Assembly (NCBI RefSeq): GCF_025244845.1 | Contig: NZ_CP104264.1 | Coordinates: 2,790,001 to 2,854,000 of the forward strand | Reading direction: 5' to 3' | Origin: Arthrobacter sp. zg-Y1171 | Lineage (GTDB): Bacteria > Actinomycetota > Actinomycetes > Actinomycetales > Micrococcaceae | DNA: 64,000 bases | Shown here: positions 58,050 through 64,000 of the stretch, piece by piece | Position numbering within the stretch: the first letter of the stretch is position 1 | How the letters are laid out: every line of letters begins with the position of its first letter | The notes under the pieces: generated by a model | Seen by the model: only the letters and a program-made list of their open reading frames with translations | What the model was told of the DNA's origin: nothing | Databases searched by the model: none | Program-made: the position numbers and the translations under genes

Positions 58050-59669
58050 CTACCAGCGGTCCGGAACGAGGAACCCGTCCAAGACCAGATTACGCACTTC
58101 CGCGATCAGGTTTTCGCCAAACTCAGGTTCCGGGCGGTCCAGCAGGGCGGCGAGGGCTGAGACTATCTGTCCCACGGAGAGCTCGCCGTCGCAGGCTGAC
58201 ACGAACCCGGTGAGCTCCGTACTCATGAGGTTGGTCCGCCGCAGTCCCGCGCCCTGACGGAGCAGAATCACCCCGGGATGCTCGGCTCCGGGGCGCTGAT
58301 GGCGTTCCTCCGTCACGTCGTCGGCAACCAGCAGGTGCACGGTCTCCAGCTTGGTGCGGCTGCTGACCCAGTCGAACCGGCGTACGGCGGCATCCAGGTG
58401 CGGGCCCACGGGCTGTTCGATGGGATGGGTGATTTCCTCGAACCTGCGCAACGGTTCGGCGCCGGGCTTCCGGCGCCGGCGCAGCCAAAGTGAGCCGAAC
58501 CCCACAGTGCCGACATTCCGGGAAGCGAAATCCGCCAGGTAACCGGCGTACGCCGCAGCGTATTCCTCGCGTTCGCGGCCCTGCGCGGCGTCGCGGAGCC
58601 ACATTTCGGCGTACTCCGTCGGGGTGAGGGTTTCACGCTGGATAACCCAGGCGTCTGTCCCGTCCGGAAGCCATTCCTCGAGCCGGGCGGACCATTCCTC
58701 GCCCCGGCCGGCCGGGATCTCCCAGTTGCCCAGCATCTGGGCGGTGCCGCCCGGACGCAGGACCTCCTCGAGGCCGGCCACCAGGGCCGCGACGATGCCG
58801 TCACCGGCCAGGCCGCCGTCGCGGTAGGTGTACCTCTCATCGTCGCCGCCGCCGGTGCGCGGAGTGATGACGAACGGCGGGTTGGAGACCACCAGATCAA
58901 ACTTTTCGCCGGCAACGGGCTCCAGCAGGCTGCCGAGCCGGAGGGTGAACCGCTCCTCGGGCTGGTCCGGATCGATGTCCAGCTGGGGGGCGTTGAGCAG
59001 CAGGTTGAACCGGGCGAAGCCGAGGGCTCGCTCGGAAATGTCGGTTGCCGTGACGTGGTCCGCGTGCCGGAGCAGATGGAAGGCCTGGATCCCGCATCCG
59101 GTGCCCAGATCCAGGGCACGTCCCACCGGCGCGCGTACGGTGAGCTGGGCCAGGCTCAGGGAGGCCTGCCCGATGCCGAGGACGTGGTCGCGGCGCAGCA
59201 CGCCGGGCCGCTGGTGGCTGCCCAGGTCGCTGGCCACCCAGAGGTCACCGTCGGGATTCCCGGCGGAACCGGAGCCGCCGTCGTCGGTGCCGTAGGGGCG
59301 CAGGTCCACTGCTGCCCGGAATGTGCCGAAGATGCGTCCGCGTTCAATGAGTCCGAGTTCCAGCAGGCCTTCGGTGCCGGTGCGCGGGAACGCGCTGTCC
59401 AGTTCGGCCCGCTCAGCCGTTTCCCCCAACAGCCAAAGCTGGATGGGAACCGCCACTCGACGGGGAGAAGCCGCTTCCGCTTCCGCACGGCAGGCCAGCA
59501 GGGCCGGAACCAGCTGGTCCCGCTGCAGGGCCGCCGAGGCGGCCTCGCCTAGGAACCCGGCCACACCGTTTACGGTGTATCCGGCCTCCTCCAGATCGGC
59601 GGCGAGCGCCTTGAGGAGCCAGGTGTCGCGGCTCAGGGGTGCTGAAGGAACGGAAGAGAAATCAATCAC
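58050..59669 (-). CDS. HemK/PrmC-like class I methyltransferase
   Basis: SAM-dependent methyltransferase, 539 aa. The N-terminal domain (about 1-160) is helical and specific to an actinobacterial group; the catalytic core has RALDLGTGCGIQAFHLL and VTATDISERAL for SAM and the catalytic VVSNPPFVITPR, the N6 amide/adenine methylation signature. The C-terminal 150 residues form an extra domain with ELSVGQIVSALAAL. The GTG start is supported by TAGACT 7 bases upstream. Substrate unknown; glutamine methylation of a translation factor or modification of RNA are both possible. Confidence 0.85.
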   Translation of the reverse strand: MIDFSSVPSAPLSRDTWLLKALAADLEEAGYTVNGVAGFLGEAASAALQRDQLVPALLACRAEAEAASPRRVAVPIQLWLLGETAERAELDSAFPRTGTEGLLELGLIERGRIFGTFRAAVDLRPYGTDDGGSGSAGNPDGDLWVASDLGSHQRPGVLRRDHVLGIGQASLSLAQLTVRAPVGRALDLGTGCGIQAFHLLRHADHVTATDISERALGFARFNLLLNAPQLDIDPDQPEERFTLRLGSLLEPVAGEKFDLVVSNPPFVITPRTGGGDDERYTYRDGGLAGDGIVAALVAGLEEVLRPGGTAQMLGNWEIPAGRGEEWSARLEEWLPDGTDAWVIQRETLTPTEYAEMWLRDAAQGREREEYAAAYAGYLADFASRNVGTVGFGSLWLRRRRKPGAEPLRRFEEITHPIEQPVGPHLDAAVRRFDWVSSRTKLETVHLLVADDVTEERHQRPGAEHPGVILLRQGAGLRRTNLMSTELTGFVSACDGELSVGQIVSALAALLDRPEPEFGENLIAEVRNLVLDGFLVPDRW

Positions 59670-59676
59670 ATCCCCC

Positions 59677-59682
59677 AGTCTA
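59677..59682 (-). promoter_or_regulatory. -10 box of leaderless methyltransferase gene
   Basis: TAGACT on the minus strand, 7 bases before the GTG at 59669. The GGGGG between could act as a weak SD instead. Confidence 0.5.
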
Positions 59683-59711
59683 GGGCCGCGCTATCGGCGG
59701 TCCGTGCAATC

Positions 59712-59752
59712 GGCGGACGGGCACCTCCTTCGCATCCGGATGCCCGTCCGCC
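59712..59752 (-). terminator. Hairpin terminator after the KstD-like gene
   Basis: Perfect 12-bp stem GGCGGACGGGCA / TGCCCGTCCGCC, 17-base loop, 15 bp past the stop of the flavoprotein gene. No T-run, as often found in high-GC actinobacteria; it could also act as a barrier for the next promoter. Confidence 0.5.
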
Positions 59753-59767
59753 CTGCCGGAGAGCCCT

Positions 59768-61582
59768 CTACCCGGCCGTGCCCTGCACTCCGGCCGCCGA
59801 CGCCGGTGTTGCTGCCGGTGCTGCCGGTGCTGCCGGTGTTGCCTCCGCCGGTGCTGACTCAAATACCGCCGGTGTTGCCTCCGCCGGGTCCACAGCGGAG
59901 AGCCCGTGGGCCGCCGCGTGCCGGGCAGCACGGTAACCGAAGACCACGGCCGGTGCGATGGTTGCCCCGGCCCCTGGATAGGTCCGGCCCATGACGGACG
60001 CGGTGGTGTTTCCCGCGGCATACAGGCCGGGAATGACGCTGCCGTCCTCGCGGAGCACCCGCGCATCGGCGTCCGTCACCAGTCCGCCCTTGGTGCCCAG
60101 GTCTCCGGGGTACAGGCGCACGGCGGAAAACGGCGCCTTCTCCAGCGGACCCAGGTTCGGGTTCGGCTTCACCCGTGGATCGCTGTAGTAGTTGTCATAG
60201 ACGGTGTCACCGCGATGGAAATCTTCGTCGACGCCGGTCCGCGCGAAGCCGTTGAACCGTTCCACAGTGGCCTGCAGGGCGGCCGGCGGCACACCCATCT
60301 TCTCCGCCAGCCCCTCCACCGTGTCGTCCCGAAGCAGCAGTCCCTGCCGCGTCCAGTCCTTGCGCCCGATCAGCAGGGCGTTGAACAGGTAGCGGCGGGC
60401 GTGCCGGGCCTCGAACACCAGCCAGGCGGGATCGCCCGGTACTTTTCTGTTGTTCTCGAGCATGTGGTGGCCGAAATCCACGTAGGATTCGGACTCGTTC
60501 AGGAACCGCTTGCCCGCAGCGTCCACCACCAGGGAGAACGGCATGGACCGCTCGGCAAGGGTGAAGGTGACCTTTCCCTTGGGCCCGACGGCGGTCGGCC
60601 CCCACCAGGCATCGTCCATGAGCGCCAGAGCGCCGCCCCGGGAGGCCACAATGTCGATGGCCTGTCCGAGGTCGCCTTCCGGCGCCGAGGAGTATTCCTT
60701 CTCCAGGCCCTGGTACTTTTCCCGCCATTCGGCGTTTCGTGCAAAGCCGCCGGCGCCCAGCACCACGCCGCGCCGTGCCCGAATCCGGACGTCCCGTCCC
60801 TGACGGCGGACGACGGCGCCCAGCACCGCGCCGTCGTCGTCCTGGACCAGGTCCGTCAGCGGTGCCGAGAGCCAGACCGGCGTCTGCTGGTTACGCACGA
60901 TGTACATCAGCGAGGAGGACAGGGCTCCGCCCAGGCCGTACAGCCGTTTGCCCCGGACCAGGCCCCCGAGGGTGCGGAAAACGAAGCGGGCACCGCGGAT
61001 GAACCCGCTCGGCGTAGACCAGGCCCTGGAGAGCTCCCAGACGTCGTCGGTGGCCAGCGGCGCGGGGATGCCCGATGCCGCCGGACGGGACTGCTTGAAC
61101 CACGGCCCCAGCAGTTTCGTGTCGAAGGCCTTCACCTCGAGGGAACGTCCGACCATGCCGCCGGGCCGGTCCGGGTAGTAGTCCGGGTAGTCCTTGGAGC
61201 GCATCCACTGCACCCCGAGACCGCCCAGGAACGTCACGACCTCGGGCACGGTGCGCAGGAACGCGAGTTTTCGTTCGCGCGAGGAGGCCGGACCGACGTC
61301 GGCAATCACCTCTTCCATATAGGTGAGCGCGTTCTCCTGGCTGTCCTGCACCCCTGCCTCTTTCATCAGGGGGTTGTTGGGCATCCAGAGACCGCCGCCG
61401 GAAATGGAGGTGGTGCCGCCCCAGAGCTTGGTGCTTTCCACGACCAGGACATCCAGTCCTTCGTCCGCTGCGGTGATGGCCGCTGTCAGCGCGGCTGCGC
61501 CCGATCCCACCACCAGGACATCGACTATCCGGTCCCATTCATTTGTCTTCTTTGCGGCGTCTGCCGTGTCAACCGTTTCCAT
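59768..61582 (-). CDS. FAD-dependent 3-ketosteroid delta1-dehydrogenase-like protein
   Basis: Flavoprotein of 604 aa. FAD dinucleotide fold VDVLVVGSGAAALTAAITAA with the acidic VVEST, then the KstD/fumarate reductase signature WGGTTSISGGGLWMPNN. KstD-type catalytic residues are present: Tyr in SYVDFGHH and the Tyr/Gly pair of YPGDLGTKGGLV. The end of the FAD domain reads GLYAAGNTTASVMGRTYPG. A 45-residue Ala/Pro/Glu tail (PAEATPAAPAAPAATPAS), encoded by 9-bp repeats, is not typical of the enzyme. No other steroid genes are here, so the substrate could be another 3-keto compound. Confidence 0.88.
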   Translation of the reverse strand: METVDTADAAKKTNEWDRIVDVLVVGSGAAALTAAITAADEGLDVLVVESTKLWGGTTSISGGGLWMPNNPLMKEAGVQDSQENALTYMEEVIADVGPASSRERKLAFLRTVPEVVTFLGGLGVQWMRSKDYPDYYPDRPGGMVGRSLEVKAFDTKLLGPWFKQSRPAASGIPAPLATDDVWELSRAWSTPSGFIRGARFVFRTLGGLVRGKRLYGLGGALSSSLMYIVRNQQTPVWLSAPLTDLVQDDDGAVLGAVVRRQGRDVRIRARRGVVLGAGGFARNAEWREKYQGLEKEYSSAPEGDLGQAIDIVASRGGALALMDDAWWGPTAVGPKGKVTFTLAERSMPFSLVVDAAGKRFLNESESYVDFGHHMLENNRKVPGDPAWLVFEARHARRYLFNALLIGRKDWTRQGLLLRDDTVEGLAEKMGVPPAALQATVERFNGFARTGVDEDFHRGDTVYDNYYSDPRVKPNPNLGPLEKAPFSAVRLYPGDLGTKGGLVTDADARVLREDGSVIPGLYAAGNTTASVMGRTYPGAGATIAPAVVFGYRAARHAAAHGLSAVDPAEATPAVFESAPAEATPAAPAAPAATPASAAGVQGTAG

Positions 61583-61740
61583 ATTCCCCCGCCTTTGGGC
61601 TGCGCCCGAATCCGGGGTGCCCGGCAGACGCCGGTTCCGCTCAGGCCTGTTCCGGGCGCCAGCGCCCGTGCCGCGATGCTAACAACGGCGGGTGGGGAAG
61701 TATATAGGCAGTTAGCCGCAGCCTAAGTAAGTTTGGGGCG

Positions 61741-62634
61741 TTACCCGTCGCAGCCGTCGGGGCAGCGGAGCGTGGCGGGGTCCGAGGCGCAGTCCGCGCA
61801 GTACAGGGTCAGCTTGCGGCAGGACGGGTTGGAGCAGTTCTCGAACTTGCTCGTGGGGGCCTGGCAACGCACGCACTGGCCGATGGTCACGGCGTCGTCC
61901 GTGAATTCGGTGTGCATCCGCTTGTCAAAGACGTAGAGCGAGCCTTCCCAGAGGCCCTTGTCGCCGTAGGTTTCCCCGTATCGGACAATGCCGCCCTTCA
62001 TCTGATAGACCTCGGAGAACCCGCGGTTCACCATCAGGCTGGAGAGCACCTCGCAGCGGATGCCTCCGGTGCAGTAGGTGACTACCGGCTTGTCCTTGAG
62101 GTCGTCGTACTTGCCCGATTCCAGTTCGGCGATGAAGTCATGCGTGGTGGACACGTCGGGCACCACGGCGCCCTTGAACTTTCCGATCTGCGCTTCGAAG
62201 GCGTTGCGTCCGTCGAAAAAGACCACTTCCTCGCCGGCCTTTTCCTTCTCTTCGACCAGCTGGTGGAGTTCTTCCGGGCGCAGGTGCGTGCCGCCGCCGA
62301 CCACGCCGTTTTCGTCCACCTTCAATTCGCCCGGTGCGCCGAAACTCACTATCTCGTTGCGCACCTTCACGCTCAGGCGCGGGAAATCCTCCGCGGAGCC
62401 CTCGGAGTACTTGATGTCCATCTTCTTGAAGGCGGGGTATTCCCGGGTGGCCTTGACGTAGGCCTTGACGGCGTCCAGCTCTCCTCCGACGGTGCCGTTG
62501 ATGCCGTCCTGCGAGATCAGGATGCGCCCGCGCAGGCCCAGTTTTTCACAGAGCGCGCGCTGCCAGAGGCGGATTGCCTCCGGATCGGGAAGAGGAGTGA
62601 AAGCGTAATACAGTGCGATTCGGTTCAGTGCCAC
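61741..62634 (-). CDS. trhO: tRNA uridine(34) hydroxylase, rhodanese type
   Basis: 297 aa. TrhO makes 5-hydroxyuridine at tRNA wobble position 34 without oxygen cofactors. N-terminal acylphosphatase-like domain ([31 protein letters not shown]), rhodanese domain with cysteine loop YCTGGIRCE, and a C-terminal zinc-ribbon-like part with paired cysteines (CVRCQAP, CADCASD). The GTG at 62634 is chosen because homology starts there and TACCCT lies 6 bases upstream; the longer frame overlaps the divergent promoter. Confidence 0.93.
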   Translation of the reverse strand: MALNRIALYYAFTPLPDPEAIRLWQRALCEKLGLRGRILISQDGINGTVGGELDAVKAYVKATREYPAFKKMDIKYSEGSAEDFPRLSVKVRNEIVSFGAPGELKVDENGVVGGGTHLRPEELHQLVEEKEKAGEEVVFFDGRNAFEAQIGKFKGAVVPDVSTTHDFIAELESGKYDDLKDKPVVTYCTGGIRCEVLSSLMVNRGFSEVYQMKGGIVRYGETYGDKGLWEGSLYVFDKRMHTEFTDDAVTIGQCVRCQAPTSKFENCSNPSCRKLTLYCADCASDPATLRCPDGCDG

Positions 62635-62640
62635 AAGACA

Positions 62641-62646
62641 AGGGTA
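62641..62646 (-). promoter_or_regulatory. -10 box of leaderless trhO
   Basis: TACCCT on the minus strand, 6 bases before the GTG at 62634; no SD. The divergent GNAT gene has the same arrangement 72 bp away. Confidence 0.55.
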
Positions 62647-62705
62647 GACCGAGGCAGGCATGCGCATTTCATCTCGGATGCATACCGTTCGCACCGGGTG
62701 GCCGC

Positions 62706-62711
62706 TAGTGT
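62706..62711 (+). promoter_or_regulatory. -10 box of leaderless GNAT gene
   Basis: TAGTGT, 6 bases before the ATG at 62718; no SD. Confidence 0.5.
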
Positions 62712-62717
62712 GCATCT

Positions 62718-63371
62718 ATGAGAGCGCTGGATGACGATTTGCTTGAGACCTGGGTCTCCGGGTGGGCCCAGGCCCGGGGGTACCGGACCCGCCATGAGGG
62801 CCGCTTTCCGGCGGCACTCCTGCATGACCGGACCAATGACTGGGAGTATTTCGCGCTCGAACCCTCCCACGACGAGTTCGCCGCCCTGGCTTCTTCCGCC
62901 CGGCACAGCCCCACCCGGCTGTTCACCATCGTGACCACGCGGGTCCACGAAATCCATGGGGCGGCGTCCGTGTACGGGCTGCACATCCGTTCAAGCGACG
63001 AGGTCCTGATGGTCGCCGATATGGCGGGCCAGGACATCGAATACCCCGTGCTGCCGTGGGACGGCTATGAGACCGAAAGCACCCACGAGAACAAGGTGGG
63101 CACCGTAACGGTGCTTGACGCGGGGCAGCCGATAGCGCAGGGACGGGTCGCTGTGATCGACGGTTACGCCGTGTTTGATCGGATCATCACCGAGCCTGCG
63201 TACCGGCGCAGGGGCTTGGGAAGCTACGTGATGCGGGCATTAACCGCGCTGGCGTTGGAGGACGATGCCGATTCCGGGCTGCTTATCGCCTCGCTGGACG
63301 GGCAGGAGCTCTACCGGTACCTGGGCTGGGAGTCCCTCGCCGCCGTCGTTATGTTCGAGCCGCGGCTTTGA
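62718..63371 (+). CDS. GNAT family N-acetyltransferase
   Basis: 217 aa. The GNAT domain is in the second half: [21 protein letters not shown] supplies strand 4 and [18 protein letters not shown] the acetyl-CoA pyrophosphate loop. The first half ([17 protein letters not shown]...) is a partner domain without known name. Substrate unknown. It is divergent from trhO. Confidence 0.85.
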   Translation: MRALDDDLLETWVSGWAQARGYRTRHEGRFPAALLHDRTNDWEYFALEPSHDEFAALASSARHSPTRLFTIVTTRVHEIHGAASVYGLHIRSSDEVLMVADMAGQDIEYPVLPWDGYETESTHENKVGTVTVLDAGQPIAQGRVAVIDGYAVFDRIITEPAYRRRGLGSYVMRALTALALEDDADSGLLIASLDGQELYRYLGWESLAAVVMFEPRL

Positions 63372-63429
63372 CCTTCGTACCCCCTTTTCCCCCGGCAGTG
63401 AACAAGCGTGCCCGCGGATTTCCGGGTGG

Positions 63430-63435
63430 GACAAT
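63430..63435 (+). promoter_or_regulatory. -10 box of leaderless helicase gene
   Basis: GACAAT, 6 bases before the GTG at 63442; no SD. Confidence 0.45.
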
Positions 63436-63441
63436 GAGCAC

Positions 63442-64000
63442 GTGGCTCTTCATGATTCCCTGATTCCGCTGCTGGGCGGCGGCGCCGAGCCCGAGCAGCT
63501 GATGCACGTGCACCATATTCCTGCGCGCCGTGCCGTCACCGCGCCGTGGCCCGAATGGGCGCACCCCGACGTCGTTGCCGCCTACCAACGCCGCGGCATC
63601 CACGAGCCGTGGGCACACCAGATGGAAGCCGCCGAAGCCGCACACAGCGGGCAGCACACGATCATTGCCACCGGCACGGCGTCGGGCAAGTCGCTGGCCT
63701 ACCAGCTGCCCGTCCTCGACGCGATCCACCGCACTTCCCTCGACGACCGCGCCACGCTGGAGCCCTCCGGCGCCGTCGCACTGTATCTGGCCCCCACCAA
63801 GGCGCTGGCTGCCGATCAGCTTGCCGCGGTCAAGTCGCTGCAGCTTCCCACGGTCCGGGCCGAGACGTACGACGGCGACACGGACACGGGTGCCAGGCGC
63901 TGGATCCGGGACCATGCCAACCTCGTGCTCGCCAACCCGGACATGCTGCACTTCGGCGTCCTGCCGAACCACGCCTGGTGGGCGCGGTTCTTCCGACGCC
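63442..64000 (+). CDS. DEAD/DEAH-box helicase, DUF1998 (MrfA/SftH) type, partial
   Basis: First 186 residues; the rest lies beyond the window. The Q-like [17 protein letters not shown] leads to Walker A in [17 protein letters not shown] and motif Ia in [18 protein letters not shown], then [19 protein letters not shown] and LANPDMLH. This arrangement is that of superfamily 2 helicases of the MrfA/YprA-SftH group, involved in DNA repair in Bacillus and mycobacteria. The DEAH box and the DUF1998 zinc domain are not yet reached. Confidence 0.85.
   Translation, partial: MALHDSLIPLLGGGAEPEQLMHVHHIPARRAVTAPWPEWAHPDVVAAYQRRGIHEPWAHQMEAAEAAHSGQHTIIATGTASGKSLAYQLPVLDAIHRTSLDDRATLEPSGAVALYLAPTKALAADQLAAVKSLQLPTVRAETYDGDTDTGARRWIRDHANLVLANPDMLHFGVLPNHAWWARFFRR

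Overview
The window is a 64 kb piece of a high-GC actinobacterial chromosome. It is most like Arthrobacter or a close relative in the Micrococcaceae. The grounds are densely packed GC-rich genes with frequent 4-bp ATGA overlaps, a CebR/CelR-type LacI operator, menaquinone genes, the actinobacterial System II cytochrome c genes, the bS22/excisionase-like HTH pair, and many starts that look leaderless. No rRNA, tRNA, CRISPR array, phage or insertion-sequence transposase was seen. The species assignment is an inference from gene content.

Layout. (1) 1-4950, minus strand: a cello-oligosaccharide uptake and cleavage operon, cebE-cebF-cebG-bglC (bglC cut by the window edge), with two perfect 16-bp operators bracketing its promoter. 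(2) 5027-13021: dedA, then a phenylacetate group (PaaI thioesterase, paaK, a TetR regulator, and paaZ on the other strand), interrupted by an MFS exporter and a CGNR zinc-finger regulator. Palindromic operator candidates lie at both paa promoters. (3) 13186-22588: miscellaneous metabolism, including a secreted SGNH esterase with a His/Gly linker, a BBE-like FAD oxidase, a LigC-type DNA ligase with an in-frame 36-bp duplication, a luciferase-like monooxygenase, a CPBP protease, nnrD and a histidine phosphatase. (4) 22627-30877: narGHJI plus narK for anaerobic nitrate respiration. (5) 31027-39941: menB-menE-menA, then ccsB-resB-ccdA-resA and a histidine phosphatase, i.e. quinone synthesis and cytochrome c maturation. 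(6) 40100-44631: yceI, two membrane proteins that appear to share a C-terminal 4-TM domain (one carries 33 uninterrupted 11-residue repeats), then rex and a glutaredoxin. (7) 44698-57883: a block whose families match the M. tuberculosis Rv0496-Rv0508 neighbourhood (HAD phosphatase, bS22, HTH, proC, TIM-barrel isomerase, ppx), mixed with gdhA, an ArsR regulator, acuC, the KtrB/KtrA-type potassium system and topA. (8) 58050-64000: a HemK-like methyltransferase, a 3-ketosteroid dehydrogenase-like flavoprotein, trhO, a GNAT protein and the start of a DUF1998-type helicase.

The genes of regions 4-6 fit together as a respiratory module: menaquinone carries electrons to nitrate reductase, the Ccs/Res genes build c-type cytochromes, and Rex is the likely NADH/NAD sensor.

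The least explained features are the hendecad-repeat membrane protein at 41747-43666, two REPIN-like inverted-repeat elements (18505-18853 and 51811-52295) whose arms match each other beyond a shared 54-bp core, and a -10 box placed 6-7 bases before the start codon in at least twelve genes.
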